NCBI RefSeq assembly: GCF_001514495.1
Contig: NZ_BCNM01000001.1
Coordinates: 744,001-808,000 of the forward strand
Origin: Paenibacillus pabuli NBRC 13638
Lineage (GTDB): Bacteria; Bacillota; Bacilli; Paenibacillales; Paenibacillaceae
Direction: 5' to 3'
Length of the DNA: 64,000 bases
Position numbers and translations under genes: made by a program. Below, piece after piece: positions 1 to 9,470 of this stretch. Each line of letters opens with the position of its first letter. The first letter of the stretch is position 1. The notes under the pieces were generated by a model. That model had not been told where the DNA came from and made no database searches. It worked only from the letters and a program-made list of their open reading frames with translations.

Positions 1-76
1 GCCCCGGATGGACATTGACACCAACTTTGACAGCCAGTTCGGCATATTGCTGTAAATTCAATTCAAAATTGTTCAT
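1..76 (-). CDS. Aminopeptidase, M29 (AmpS/AmpT-like), 3'-truncated by window edge
   Basis: Only the first 25 codons lie in the window; the gene runs off the left edge. The N-terminus (MNNFELNLQQYAELAVKVGV) closely matches the start of the thermophilic-type M29 metallo-aminopeptidases AmpS and PepS, whose first residues are strongly conserved. These are cytoplasmic cobalt- or zinc-dependent exopeptidases that trim N-terminal residues from peptides. The start is supported by GGAGG eight to ten bases upstream on the minus strand. No catalytic residue is visible because the metal ligands lie near the C-terminus. The family call rests on this short stretch alone. Confidence 0.7.
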   Translation of the reverse strand, partial: MNNFELNLQQYAELAVKVGVNVHPG

Positions 77-188
77 GCTATTTTTTCCTCCAATTTGGTA
101 TAATGTCGTAGCTGTTTGTTATTATAGTCCTCATTACAAGTATGTAAGGAGTTAGTATGGTTCCCTCATTGAATAAGGTATACGTTGC

Positions 189-204
189 TACAATATATAT
201 TGTA
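189..204. promoter_or_regulatory. 16-bp perfect palindrome in divergent promoter region
   Basis: TACAATATATATTGTA is perfectly self-complementary. It sits between the divergent aminopeptidase gene and the small gene beginning at 291, about 85 bases before the latter. Its AT-only centre also gives possible -10 boxes on both strands. It could be an operator or a chance AT-rich palindrome; no regulator is assigned. Confidence 0.3.
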
Positions 205-290
205 CAATTAACCAATAATAATTACCAAACTAGGTTTACCATAAATTGTGGAGACCCGCAACAGTTGAGAGATAAAAGGAGAGAACGATT

Positions 291-557
291 GTGAATATTG
301 AGATTATTCGTGCAGAGATGCGTCGTGAAGACGAAAAAAATTATGTAGGGAATACGGTTTTTCGTGCAGAAGGCGAAAAGTCAGTATATGAGATTACGTT
401 CATGAGCAAGAACGGCAAGGATTGGGATTATAGTCTGCATTTCACCGAACAGTCCGGGGATGAAGAGGAATTGCTGCGCATGGACGAGCTGCTGGAAAAC
501 GACGACGATATGTACAATCAGCTGCTTGATGCGGCGCTGGATGCTTACCCGGCGTAA
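291..557 (+). CDS. Small acidic conserved hypothetical protein (88 aa)
   Basis: A short acidic soluble protein with no signal peptide or membrane segment. It is rich in Glu and Asp, with an acidic run around residues 64-73. The start is GTG, supported by AAAGGAGAG eight bases upstream. I do not recognise a domain. A strong terminator-like hairpin follows at 604-648, so it is probably a monocistronic unit. Good codon structure, the RBS and the terminator argue that it is real, but its function is unknown. Confidence 0.65.
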   Translation: MNIEIIRAEMRREDEKNYVGNTVFRAEGEKSVYEITFMSKNGKDWDYSLHFTEQSGDEEELLRMDELLENDDDMYNQLLDAALDAYPA

Positions 558-603
558 TATGTCCGAGATTCCTTGTTCTAATATGGGATGTAGCTGATTA
601 TAC

Positions 604-648
604 TAGACGGTGTATGCCTGAAACAGGGTGTACACCGTCTATTTTATT
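604..648 (+). terminator. Intrinsic terminator after the 88-aa gene
   Basis: An 11-bp perfect stem (TAGACGGTGTA / TACACCGTCTA) around a 16-base loop, followed by TTTTATT. Confidence 0.8.
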
Positions 649-740
649 GGATGTAAGGAATAGATACTCCAGAAAAGGGAAGTCTATGACAGATGAATGG
701 AACCAGAGAGACAATCCGCCTGAATGGGAGGTAACCGTGA

Positions 741-1550
741 ATGGCATCTGACAATCTGATTACAGCAGGGATGACGGGACTCGAAGAAGTCGCGCACGAT
801 ATCCTCAGTCTGCGTACACTGTTCGTTAATGTTGTGTTTATCGGTGAGCCGGGAAGCCGAAACTGGGTGCTCGTGGATACAGGAGTAGCGAGTTTCACCG
901 ATCAGATCCTTCATGTTGCAACTGAACGCTTTCCTGGTCCTCCGTCTGCGATTATATTGACACATGGTCATTTTGATCATGTAGGGACCGTCATCGAATT
1001 GGAACAATTCTGGGGTGTCCCGGTGTATGCACACCCGCTTGAACTGCCTTATTTGACAGGTGTGAAGGATTACCCTCCGGCGGACCCTACCGTAGGTGGA
1101 GGTTTGATGGCACGGTTGTCATTCACGTATCCCAATGAAGCCATCAATCTGGATGATCGGATATTCAGTCTGCCGGATGACCATTCCATTCCAGGAGTTT
1201 CGGCTTGGAAATGGATACACACCCCTGGTCACACGCCGGGGCATGTTTCACTATTTCGTGAAGAAGATCGTATCCTGATTGCCGGAGACGCGATTGTCAC
1301 GGTAAAACAGGAATCGCTCTGGAATGTGCTGCTTCAGGACAAACAGTTACACGGTCCGCCCGCATATTTCACGACAGATTGGCAAGCGGCTCATCAATCA
1401 GTACATCATATTCGCCAATTGCAGCCGAAGGTTGCTGTTACAGGGCATGGACATACCTTAACCGGCGATATGTTGAGGGATTCGCTGAAGCAACTCGATC
1501 TGGATTTCGAAGAAACTTCCGTTCCGGATCATGGCAAATATGTGGACTGA
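741..1550 (+). CDS. MBL-fold metallo-hydrolase
   Basis: A 269-residue metallo-beta-lactamase-fold protein. The dinuclear metal signature THGHFDHVG is at residues 74-82 (H75, H77, D79, H80). The second-shell motif HTPGHTPGHVSL is near residue 160, AGDAIV supplies the bridging Asp near 180, and GHGHT near 235 supplies the last His. This is the arrangement of glyoxalase II and lactonase-like hydrolases that cleave esters, thioesters or phosphodiesters. It is cytosolic, with no signal peptide. The start has GGGAGGT upstream, and a terminator follows at 1620. Substrate cannot be told from sequence; family membership is secure. Confidence 0.88.
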   Translation: MASDNLITAGMTGLEEVAHDILSLRTLFVNVVFIGEPGSRNWVLVDTGVASFTDQILHVATERFPGPPSAIILTHGHFDHVGTVIELEQFWGVPVYAHPLELPYLTGVKDYPPADPTVGGGLMARLSFTYPNEAINLDDRIFSLPDDHSIPGVSAWKWIHTPGHTPGHVSLFREEDRILIAGDAIVTVKQESLWNVLLQDKQLHGPPAYFTTDWQAAHQSVHHIRQLQPKVAVTGHGHTLTGDMLRDSLKQLDLDFEETSVPDHGKYVD

Positions 1551-1619
1551 CTGAGCCGGGGTTAGGAATACATTCCAAAGAATTGTGGAAGGGTTCTATT
1601 ATGGCACATGAGCCTATAG

Positions 1620-1652
1620 AGACAGCTGCGAAGCGCCGCGGCTGTCTTTTTT
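1620..1652 (+). terminator. Intrinsic terminator after MBL-fold gene
   Basis: An 11-bp stem (AGACAGCTGCG / CGCGGCTGTCT, one G-T pair), a 6-base loop and a TTTTT tail. Confidence 0.8.
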
Positions 1653-1761
1653 GTCTTTCCATGATGAATTTGTTCTCTATCATAGATTGGTATTTTGTGC
1701 CCGGGCATGATATAGTCGAGCCGTATAATATAACCTTAGTATGCAGGAGGTACATATAACG

Positions 1762-2772
1762 ATGACACAGCAGAATGCAGCTTTTGAAGAACAATTTGGA
1801 GGTATACCGGCTGTCTGGCTTCGCTTTGATCAGTTTGAAGCAGCTGTCATTCCAAGCGTGGGTGCCAACCTTGTCGCTTTCCGCGATACAGAGCGGGGAT
1901 TCCGCTATTTGCGGGAGCCGGATCAGGAGCATATGGACGATTTTATGGCTGCTCCTGCCGTATATGGAATTCCGATTCTTTCTCCACCAAATCGCTATGA
2001 GGATGGTCAATTTCCCTGGGATGGCAAAGTCTATCAATTGCCTATAAACGAACCAGCTACAGGCAACCATTTGCATGGGTTTTTGCACAATGTTGAGTGG
2101 AAGGTTGAGGGTTATGGATCTGATAAGCTGGAGAGTTATGTCGTACTTAGTCAGGAAGTCAAGGAAGGACATGTGTTCCATCAATACCTGCCATTCACAT
2201 TTACTGTGACGCTCCGTTATTCGCTAAGCAGCCATGGACTTCAACAGCAATTGAATGTCCGCAATAATGGTCAGGAGCGTATGCCGAATCTGTTTGCATT
2301 TCATACCGCAATCCGTGTTCCATTTGCACCGGAAAGCCAAGCATCCGATTATACGGCCAAAGCAACAATTGGACAACGCCGGGAGTTGAATGAACGTTCC
2401 TTGCCTACGGGACAATTTCAACCGCTTACACCAGAAGAAGAACAATTAAAAGGTGAGGGTGTCAGTCCGTTTTTTGCAGCCATGGATAATCACTACACGG
2501 CAGAACCTCAGAATGGGCGTAACTATATGGAACTGACTGATCATCGTACCGGCGACAAGCTGGTGTATGATGTAGGGACTTCCTACAAGCATTGGATGAT
2601 CTGGAACAACAACATGGCGGGCGACTTCTTCTGTCCTGAACCACAGATGAACCTGGTTAATGCTCCGAATGTACAGGGCGTTCCTGCTGAAGAGATCGGT
2701 CTTATTGGTCTTGAGCCTGGTGAAATATTCGAACAATCCAGTCGTTTGTACCCAATCAAGCCACAAAAATAA
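1762..2772 (+). CDS. Aldose 1-epimerase (galactose mutarotase-like) family protein
   Basis: A 336-residue protein of the aldose 1-epimerase/galactose mutarotase superfamily, which interconverts anomers of hexoses in the cytoplasm. Family landmarks are the N-terminal strand with GANLVAF, the block GNHLHGFLHNVEW near residue 100 with its conserved histidines, and a C-terminal acidic region holding the likely catalytic Glu. A start seven codons upstream is possible, but GGAGG lies inside that extension at the right distance from ATG 1762, so 1762 is chosen. It is a single gene between a terminator (1620) and fumC. The actual sugar is unknown. Confidence 0.82.
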   Translation: MTQQNAAFEEQFGGIPAVWLRFDQFEAAVIPSVGANLVAFRDTERGFRYLREPDQEHMDDFMAAPAVYGIPILSPPNRYEDGQFPWDGKVYQLPINEPATGNHLHGFLHNVEWKVEGYGSDKLESYVVLSQEVKEGHVFHQYLPFTFTVTLRYSLSSHGLQQQLNVRNNGQERMPNLFAFHTAIRVPFAPESQASDYTAKATIGQRRELNERSLPTGQFQPLTPEEEQLKGEGVSPFFAAMDNHYTAEPQNGRNYMELTDHRTGDKLVYDVGTSYKHWMIWNNNMAGDFFCPEPQMNLVNAPNVQGVPAEEIGLIGLEPGEIFEQSSRLYPIKPQK

Positions 2773-2997
2773 ACATTTGCACGTTTTGCGTCACGCTTAC
2801 AATTTTGTCGAAAAGGTGAAAACCTGGCAGGCAATCATGTATAATATGACAAGATACACAAGCTTTGCTCATAAAGAGCATTTTGCATAAATCCCCAGCG
2901 ATCACTTTGGAATCAACAAATGCAAGATGCTGTGAACAAAAGAATGTATACGTATTTTGTAGAGACACAAACCATCTTTTTGGAGGAGGAGAAGCAA

Positions 2998-4386
2998 GTG
3001 GAATACCGCATTGAGAAAGATACGTTAGGTGAAATGAAAGTACCAGCCGACAGGCTGTGGGGAGCTCAAACGCAGCGCAGCAAGGAGAACTTTCCGATTG
3101 GTCGCGAGCATATGCCGATGGAAGTCGTACGTGCTCTTGCCATTTTGAAAAAAAGCGCTGCTGCAAGCAATCATAAATTGGGTAAACTATCGGCTGCCAA
3201 ATCAGATGCGATTGCTTATGCCGCTGATGAAATTATTGCTGGCCGGATTGATGATCATTTCCCGCTCGTGGTATGGCAGACGGGTAGCGGAACACAGTCT
3301 AACATGAACGTGAACGAGGTCATTGCCAATCTGGGTAACCAGTTGCTTGAACAGAAGGGCAAGGAAGAACGTCTGCATCCGAATGATGATGTGAACATGT
3401 CCCAGAGCTCCAATGATACATTCCCGACGGCTCTGCATGTTGCGGGTGTGCTTGCGGTTGAAGATCAGCTCTTGCCGGCAATCGCAGTGCTGAAAGCAAC
3501 TTTTGCAGACAAATCGGAAAAATTCAAAGATATTATCAAAATTGGACGTACTCATCTTCAGGATGCAACGCCAATTACACTCGGTCAGGAGATCAGCGGC
3601 TGGGAAGCGATGCTCGATAAGAGTGAACGCATGATTCGGGATAGTGTCAACTATATGAAAGAACTCGCAATTGGTGGTACGGCTGTTGGAACCGGAATCA
3701 ATGCACATCCCGACTTTGGTGATTATACAGCCAAGGAGATTGGTAAACATACAGGTAAGGATTTTGTATCCGCTCCAAACAAATTCCATGCACTTACGAG
3801 TCATGATGAAGTCGTTTATGCTCACGGTGCTGTTAAAGCGCTTGCAGCTGACTTGATGAAAATTGCCAATGATGTACGCTGGCTCGCGAGTGGCCCACGC
3901 AGTGGTCTGGGAGAGATTCGTATTCCAGAGAACGAACCGGGCAGTTCCATTATGCCGGGTAAAGTGAATCCAACCCAGAGCGAGGCGATGACCATGGTCG
4001 TTACGCAAGTGATGGGGAACGATGCAGCGATCGGCTTCGCGGCAAGTCAGGGTAACTTTGAGTTGAATGTGTTCAAACCTGTTATTATCTATAACTTCTT
4101 GCAATCTGTTCAACTTCTTGCGGATTCCATCGTTGCGTTTAACGATAAATGTGCAGTCGGCATTGAGCCTAACCTCAGCCAGATTGAACACAATCTGAAT
4201 AATTCCCTTATGCTGGTTACTGCTCTCAATCCTCACATCGGTTATGAGAATGCAGCCAAAATTGCCAAGCTTGCACATAAGGAAGGGCTGTCTCTGAAAG
4301 AAGCTACATTACAGACAGGTCTGCTTACGGAAGAGCAATTCGATCAATATGTGGACCCAGCGAAAATGATAGCTCCGAAAGCCTAA
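2998..4386 (+). CDS. fumC: Fumarate hydratase, class II
   Basis: Catalyses reversible hydration of fumarate to L-malate in the TCA cycle. The 462-residue length is typical of class II fumarases, which are iron-independent homotetramers. The fumarase/aspartase signature [11 protein letters not shown] is near residues 315-325, and [10 protein letters not shown] near 100 and SSNDTFPTA near 140 build the substrate site. In-frame codons extend upstream to 2920, but GGAGGAGGAG lies just before GTG 2998 and the product from there matches the family N-terminus, so GTG 2998 is taken. A stable hairpin at 4421 follows. Call is secure. Confidence 0.96.
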   Translation: MEYRIEKDTLGEMKVPADRLWGAQTQRSKENFPIGREHMPMEVVRALAILKKSAAASNHKLGKLSAAKSDAIAYAADEIIAGRIDDHFPLVVWQTGSGTQSNMNVNEVIANLGNQLLEQKGKEERLHPNDDVNMSQSSNDTFPTALHVAGVLAVEDQLLPAIAVLKATFADKSEKFKDIIKIGRTHLQDATPITLGQEISGWEAMLDKSERMIRDSVNYMKELAIGGTAVGTGINAHPDFGDYTAKEIGKHTGKDFVSAPNKFHALTSHDEVVYAHGAVKALAADLMKIANDVRWLASGPRSGLGEIRIPENEPGSSIMPGKVNPTQSEAMTMVVTQVMGNDAAIGFAASQGNFELNVFKPVIIYNFLQSVQLLADSIVAFNDKCAVGIEPNLSQIEHNLNNSLMLVTALNPHIGYENAAKIAKLAHKEGLSLKEATLQTGLLTEEQFDQYVDPAKMIAPKA

Positions 4387-4420
4387 TTCCATCCGAATTG
4401 GAAGCATCGTAATCCTTATG

Positions 4421-4449
4421 AAGACGACCTGCCCGAGCAGGTCGTCTTT
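4421..4449 (+). terminator. Hairpin terminator after fumC
   Basis: A 12-bp perfect stem (AAGACGACCTGC / GCAGGTCGTCTT) with loop CCGA. The T-tail is short (TTTGG), so termination may be incomplete. Confidence 0.65.
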
Positions 4450-4476
4450 GGATTGGGACAATGACCATATATATGC

Positions 4477-4505
4477 TTGTCATACTATACGTATACGTAT
4501 AAACT
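4477..4505 (+). promoter_or_regulatory. Candidate promoter with 16-bp palindrome in its spacer
   Basis: TTGTCA (4477-4482) and TAAACT (4500-4505) are separated by 17 bases. The spacer is largely occupied by the perfect palindrome TATACGTATACGTATA (4486-4501). It lies about 60 bases before the hybrid kinase start, so it may be its promoter and operator. The -10 box is weak. Confidence 0.4.
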
Positions 4506-4562
4506 ACATATGCAACTCTTTATTAGGTATGGGAATTGTTTATTTCATTGGAGGTTTCAGCG

Positions 4563-7307
4563 TTGTCGAAAAAGAGAAGATTTACGATACGCTCCAAAAT
4601 TCTATTGGGCTATCTTATGGTGGTGCTATTATTTGGTGCTGTTTTACTGATTCTATCAGCTCAAATTAATGTATTGCAAAAAGAGAATGATTTTATCAGC
4701 CACCATGACCTAGAAGTGCACAACCTGACCAACACGATTGAGAAAAATGTGCTGAACATGGAAACAGGACAGCGTGGATACATGATTACAGGGGATGAAA
4801 GCTACCTTGAGCCATATAGACAGGGGCTCGCGCAGTGGAATTACAACTATGATCAGTTATTCGCATTGATCAGTGACAATCCTTCTCAGCAGCGGAGTTT
4901 GCAAAACATCAAAACACATATTACACGCTGGATTGAGATTGCCGGAGAACCTTTGGTAGAACTGAAGAAACAAGGGGATCAAGCGAAAGTGATTGCGTTT
5001 TTTCAATCCGATCCAGGCAAAAATGAAATGGATTTGTTGAGGTCTCAGCTTGATTCCTTTCGAACCACAGAGATTGCTCTGACCGAAACAAGAGTAAATG
5101 AACTGGCTTCACGAAGTTCAACGTTACTTACAGTCATGTACACACTATGGGGAATTATTGCTGCATTGTCCATTACGGCTGGCTTGGTTGTATCAAGCAA
5201 TATTGTCAAAACCTTGCGAGATGTAATACAAACGATCACGGATATATCCAGAGGGGGAAATTTAACGCAGCGGGTTCATGTACGAACACATGATGAAGTA
5301 GGTGATCTTGGGCAAGAGACCAATCACCTGCTTGATACGGTACAGGAACAGAATCGATTGAAAAGCAAGATTGCCGATATAGCCACTCTGCTGCAAAATC
5401 CAAATCATTTGGAGGGACTGTCACGGCTGTTCCTGAACCAAATCGCGATTCTGTTGGAAATTCCTTATAGCGTCTTATATTATTGGAAGGATAATCGACT
5501 GATTCGTATTGCGGCATATGCAGCTGACGGAGAAAATGAACGTTCACTTGGTAAAGTATCCATCGCACCAGGTGAAGGTCTTGTCGGTCAAAGTGCTATT
5601 GAGAAACGGATTTTGTGTATGAATGACCTGCCGCAAAACTATATTCGCATTTCCTCAGGTCTTGGATATGCATCCGCTACTTCGGTTACGGTTGCTCCAG
5701 TCATATTTGAAGGTAAAACAATTGCTGTGATTGAACTCGCCTCTATGAAATCATTGCAGGAGAATGATATGAAGATGCTTGGCGAATTGATTGAAATTTT
5801 CAGTGTCTCCCTGCATTCGACTGCTACACGTATGGAATTGCAGCAATTATATGATGAATCTCAGGTACTCAATGAAGAATTGCAGGCACAGTCTGAAAAA
5901 CTCCAGCTTCAAACCGAAGAGATGGTATCTCAGACTGAAGAGTTACATATGCAGACAGAAGAGCTGCATATACTGAACGAACGTTTGGAGATACAGAAAA
6001 ATGCAGCAGAAACCTCAGCCAGCGAACTTGCAAAAGTAGCGGATCAGCTGCGGACCAGTTCCGGTTACAAGTCTGAATTCCTCGCGAATATGTCGCATGA
6101 ACTGCGTACTCCGCTAAACAGTATGCTGATTTTATCCGAGATTTTGGCTGAGAACAAGCATCAGAACTTAAACAGTGAAGAACAGAAATATGCTTCGGTG
6201 ATTCATGCATCAGGCAAGGATCTGCTCAACCTGATTAACGACATTCTCGACCTTTCCAAAGTGGAAGCCGGAGAGATGGAAGTGGATTTTGATGATGTTT
6301 ATCTTGAAAGCCTACCCGAAGTGATGAATCAATATTTCCTGAAGACGGCTGAGCAAAAAGGAATTGATTTTCGGATTCAGCTCCAAAGCCCTTTGCCGGA
6401 TACGATTGTTTCCGACGAGATGCGCTTACACCAGATTTTGCGGAATTTGCTCTCCAATGCATTCAAGTTTACCCATGAGGGCGAAGTGGCCTTAACGATC
6501 TCCAGAGTGAGTCTGGCCAGTCCTGAAGGGAATGAGATGGAGATGGATGCTATTGCCTTCTCGGTTAGTGATACGGGAATTGGCATTGCTGACAACAAAC
6601 TGTTACAGATCTTTGATGCGTTCAAGCAGGCAGACGGAGCCACGGCCCGAAAATATGGCGGAACCGGACTGGGACTGTCGATCTCTCAATCCCTTGCCAA
6701 TCTGTTGGGCGGATCGATCTCGGCCACAAGCCGTGAGGGACAGGGAAGTGTCTTCACGCTGTTCCTCCCGCTGAGAACGGAAGAGCCTGAGGTTATGCAG
6801 ACCTCCAGATTGTTCTTGAATGAGGTTGCCGTCACGGCTCCTGAAGCAACCATAACTTCAGAAGTGAATTTAACAAACATCGAGACGCTGCTGACTCCAC
6901 TGGAAGAATCGTTATTGAACGGGCGCCAAGTGCTTGTGGTGGATGATGATATTCGGAATGTATACGCCTTGGCAAATGCCCTTGAGCAATATGGCATGAA
7001 TGTGATCACAGCACAGAATGGATACGAATGTCTGGAGATGCTGGAACGTGGGGAAGCGAACCCGGATATTATTATGATGGACATCATGATGCCAGAGCTG
7101 GACGGGTATGAAACCACTCGCCAGATCCGGGAGAGATTGAATCTCAAGCAGCTCCCTATTATAGCTCTGACTGCGAAGGCCATGAAAGAAGATCGTGACA
7201 AATGTATTGCAGCAGGAGCATCGGACTATATTAGCAAACCGCTGAATATGAAAGAGGTACTGTCCCGAATGAAACTATGGCTGAGTCATGAAACATTGGG
7301 AATCTGA
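4563..7307 (+). CDS. Hybrid sensor histidine kinase (CHASE3-HAMP-GAF-HisKA-HATPase-REC)
   Basis: A 914-residue membrane sensor. Order: TM1 about 13-33, an extracytoplasmic CHASE3-like helical domain (ETGQRGYMITGDESYLEPY), TM2 about 185-210, HAMP to about 265, a GAF-like domain about 285-425, a Gln/Glu-rich coiled coil about 425-500, HisKA with MSHELRTPLN (H512), HATPase with N-box NLLSNAFKFT, G1 DTGIGI and G2 GGTGLGLS, and a C-terminal receiver with MMDIMMPELDG (D840). There is no DNA-binding output, so the signal passes to a partner not visible here. The start is TTG 4563, eight bases after GGAGG; an upstream TTG at 4536 lacks such a site. It is flanked by terminators on both sides, so it is monocistronic. 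Stimulus unknown. Confidence 0.92.
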   Translation: MSKKRRFTIRSKILLGYLMVVLLFGAVLLILSAQINVLQKENDFISHHDLEVHNLTNTIEKNVLNMETGQRGYMITGDESYLEPYRQGLAQWNYNYDQLFALISDNPSQQRSLQNIKTHITRWIEIAGEPLVELKKQGDQAKVIAFFQSDPGKNEMDLLRSQLDSFRTTEIALTETRVNELASRSSTLLTVMYTLWGIIAALSITAGLVVSSNIVKTLRDVIQTITDISRGGNLTQRVHVRTHDEVGDLGQETNHLLDTVQEQNRLKSKIADIATLLQNPNHLEGLSRLFLNQIAILLEIPYSVLYYWKDNRLIRIAAYAADGENERSLGKVSIAPGEGLVGQSAIEKRILCMNDLPQNYIRISSGLGYASATSVTVAPVIFEGKTIAVIELASMKSLQENDMKMLGELIEIFSVSLHSTATRMELQQLYDESQVLNEELQAQSEKLQLQTEEMVSQTEELHMQTEELHILNERLEIQKNAAETSASELAKVADQLRTSSGYKSEFLANMSHELRTPLNSMLILSEILAENKHQNLNSEEQKYASVIHASGKDLLNLINDILDLSKVEAGEMEVDFDDVYLESLPEVMNQYFLKTAEQKGIDFRIQLQSPLPDTIVSDEMRLHQILRNLLSNAFKFTHEGEVALTISRVSLASPEGNEMEMDAIAFSVSDTGIGIADNKLLQIFDAFKQADGATARKYGGTGLGLSISQSLANLLGGSISATSREGQGSVFTLFLPLRTEEPEVMQTSRLFLNEVAVTAPEATITSEVNLTNIETLLTPLEESLLNGRQVLVVDDDIRNVYALANALEQYGMNVITAQNGYECLEMLERGEANPDIIMMDIMMPELDGYETTRQIRERLNLKQLPIIALTAKAMKEDRDKCIAAGASDYISKPLNMKEVLSRMKLWLSHETLGI

Positions 7308-7347
7308 TCTTTCATCACCCAGATGAACCATATTGAAATTAAAATTG

Positions 7348-7404
7348 AAACCTATGCCAGTTGCGCAATGATTGCTGCAATTGTGTCATAGGTTTTATTT
7401 TTTT
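7348..7404 (+). terminator. Intrinsic terminator after hybrid kinase
   Basis: Outer stem AAACCTATG / CATAGGTTT, an inner TTGC / GCAA pair, and the tail TTATTTTTTT. Confidence 0.7.
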
Positions 7405-7432
7405 CTCATGTAAGCTTTTCAAATCAAAATGA

Positions 7433-7441
7433 TGTTATAAT
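7433..7441 (+). promoter_or_regulatory. Extended -10 promoter for pucR
   Basis: TGTTATAAT is an extended -10 element with a consensus TATAAT. It lies about 110 bases upstream of the pucR start and has no good -35 box. Confidence 0.45.
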
Positions 7442-7553
7442 ACTTAACAATATTCAATGTAGATTTCAAAAATATGGACAAAAATGAGTATTGAACCTTT
7501 GCTTCTGTCCAAGTCAACCGCTATTTGCGTTATATATATGGGAGGTAATGTCC

Positions 7554-9176
7554 ATGCAGCTTACGGTTAAAGAGGCTTTAAAGGTATACCCATTGTCTGA
7601 GGCCAGACTAGTTGCAGGTGGGGAAGGGACTTCGCGGATGATGAAATCCGTTAACGTCATGGACGCTCCAGATATAGCGGATTGGATCAAATCCGGAGAA
7701 TTGCTGTTCACAACAGCATTTATTATGAAAGATAACGAGACGGATGCACTTCGTTTAATGCGCCGCCTGAATGAACGCGGTTGTGCCGGACTTGGCATTA
7801 AATTGGGCCGCTTCTGGCAGTCCATTCCGCAAGGAATCATTGAGGAAGCGGATCGATTGAGGATGCCTCTGCTCGAACTGCCGTTCCAATTCACGTTTTC
7901 CGACCAGATGAATGCGTTGTTCAAGGCCGAACATGAACGCAGCAATCGGTTGCTCCATGAGGTGGTACAGAAACAGAAAAAATTGATGCAGTTTGCATTG
8001 CAACAGCAGCTGCATCGGAATGTATTCGCTGAACTTGCTACCGTGTTGAATTACCCGCTTGCGGTGATTGGCTCCCGAGGACATGTGCTCTATGGAAGCG
8101 AAGGTATTGCCGGAGATGCGGTTGTACAGGGTTGGCCCTGGAAATCCGTCATGCACCGGGTGAAATGGAATCAGGGTAGTTGCCATCGGGTGCCCATCAA
8201 ACAGAATGATGAAGAATACGGATTCTTGCTCGTCTTTACAGACTCTGCCCTGTCTCTTAGAGCGGAGGAAGAATTATTCCAGCAGGCTGCGGATGTCCTG
8301 GCATTCTATATGGATATGACCTATCGGGAACACATTAACCCGACCGTTCAGGATGACATGCGAACACTGCTGACCCAATATTTGGATAACAAAATGACAT
8401 CGGATGAACTAACCAGGCTCAGTGAGAATAAAGGTATTCACCTGTTCCAGGGGACCTATCAGTGCGTGTTGATCACACTGGAACCGTCTGTTTTTGCGGA
8501 AGGAAAACTACTGAAGCAGATCCACCGTGAGTTGCAGTACAATCCGCTTATGCAGTTCACAGCCTCACAGCATTTCCAGATCGAAGATGGCTTATTATCC
8601 ATCTATACCTGTCCAACGGGGCGGGATTATGGAGAGGAATTATCAGCTTTCCTGCTGAATCGATTCGGTGATGTTCTCGCGGCACAGGAAGCCAAGGGAG
8701 AATCTGCTCCGCGGTTCTGGATCAGCAAAATGAAGCATGAGCCGAAATCGCTGCGAGAAGCGTATCAGGAATGTCTGGATACCCGGAAGCTGGCTCGTCG
8801 ATTCGGCATGAAGGATCGTGCTCTCCAGTTCGAGATGTTGGAATTCGCCTATGTGTTTCAACATGTACCGGATAACATCATGGAGAATTACTGCAACAAA
8901 GTACTTGAGCCATTATTGGCCAGGGATGGTGACCCCAATCAGGTGCTGATGAATACGCTGGAGTCATTTATCGAAAATGATGGACTCATTAACGAAGCTG
9001 CCAAACAACTGTTTGTGCATCGGAACACCGTCACCTATCGGATGGAGAAAGTCGGAAGTTTGCTGCAGATGGACTTTAAGAAGACGAATGACCTGTTGAA
9101 ATTAAAGCTGGTGTTCACCTTCCGTAAGTTTGTTCGTGACAAAACATCGGCAAGAACACATTCGCAGCAGCATTAA
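7554..9176 (+). CDS. pucR: PucR-family transcriptional regulator of purine catabolism
   Basis: A 540-residue PucR/CdaR-type regulator. The N-terminal purine catabolism regulatory domain (about residues 1-125, beginning LTVKEALKVYPL) is followed by a central GGDEF-like CdaR segment and a C-terminal PucR helix-turn-helix (INEAAKQLFVHRNTVTYRM, about 480-500). In B. subtilis, PucR senses purine breakdown products such as allantoin and activates puc genes under nitrogen limitation. Here it heads the puc cluster in the same orientation but is separated from pucL by a terminator, so it is its own unit. Of two ATGs six bases apart, 7554 has the right spacing from GGGAGG. Target sites may include the box at 20221. 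Confidence 0.9.
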   Translation: MQLTVKEALKVYPLSEARLVAGGEGTSRMMKSVNVMDAPDIADWIKSGELLFTTAFIMKDNETDALRLMRRLNERGCAGLGIKLGRFWQSIPQGIIEEADRLRMPLLELPFQFTFSDQMNALFKAEHERSNRLLHEVVQKQKKLMQFALQQQLHRNVFAELATVLNYPLAVIGSRGHVLYGSEGIAGDAVVQGWPWKSVMHRVKWNQGSCHRVPIKQNDEEYGFLLVFTDSALSLRAEEELFQQAADVLAFYMDMTYREHINPTVQDDMRTLLTQYLDNKMTSDELTRLSENKGIHLFQGTYQCVLITLEPSVFAEGKLLKQIHRELQYNPLMQFTASQHFQIEDGLLSIYTCPTGRDYGEELSAFLLNRFGDVLAAQEAKGESAPRFWISKMKHEPKSLREAYQECLDTRKLARRFGMKDRALQFEMLEFAYVFQHVPDNIMENYCNKVLEPLLARDGDPNQVLMNTLESFIENDGLINEAAKQLFVHRNTVTYRMEKVGSLLQMDFKKTNDLLKLKLVFTFRKFVRDKTSARTHSQQH

Positions 9177-9273
9177 TCTGACGGTGGAACCGTATATTTA
9201 TATCCTTTTAGGATGATAATCAGTATCCTAATCAAGTGTTGTGCAGCAAGACAACGGAGCAGCCGTGTCAGAT

Positions 9274-9310
9274 AAAACCGTATTTCCCTTGAGGGAATGC
9301 GGTTTTTTTT
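9274..9310 (+). terminator. Intrinsic terminator after pucR
   Basis: AAAACCGTATTTCCC pairs with GGGAATGCGGTTTT (one bulge) around TTGA, followed by a run of T. Confidence 0.8.
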
Positions 9311-9360
9311 AGGTTTTTATTGCATTGGATTGATCATCTCCCGTGCATTGCTAACAAATC

Positions 9361-9378
9361 ACATAACTGATGTTATGT
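9361..9378. promoter_or_regulatory. Inverted repeat upstream of the puc operon
   Basis: ACATAAC-TGAT-GTTATGT is a 7-bp perfect inverted repeat in an AT-rich stretch about 95 bases before pucL. It is a candidate operator for the long puc operon. It does not match the PucR consensus, so the bound factor is unknown. Confidence 0.35.
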
Positions 9379-9470
9379 TATATTACAAATTTACGTGAAT
9401 ATTGTTGTCGCAGCGCAGAGGGACACTTAAAATGAAGAACAACAATCCACAGAAGACCGGAGGTTCTAAC

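Noticed and set aside
3202-4278. Long open frame (358 codons) antisense to fumC
   Set aside because: It lies wholly inside fumC, has no RBS or recognisable domain, and follows from codon bias of the real gene.
9311-9470. Possible purine riboswitch or structured leader before pucL
   Set aside because: None of the conserved purine riboswitch loop sequences is present; only a simple inverted repeat is seen.
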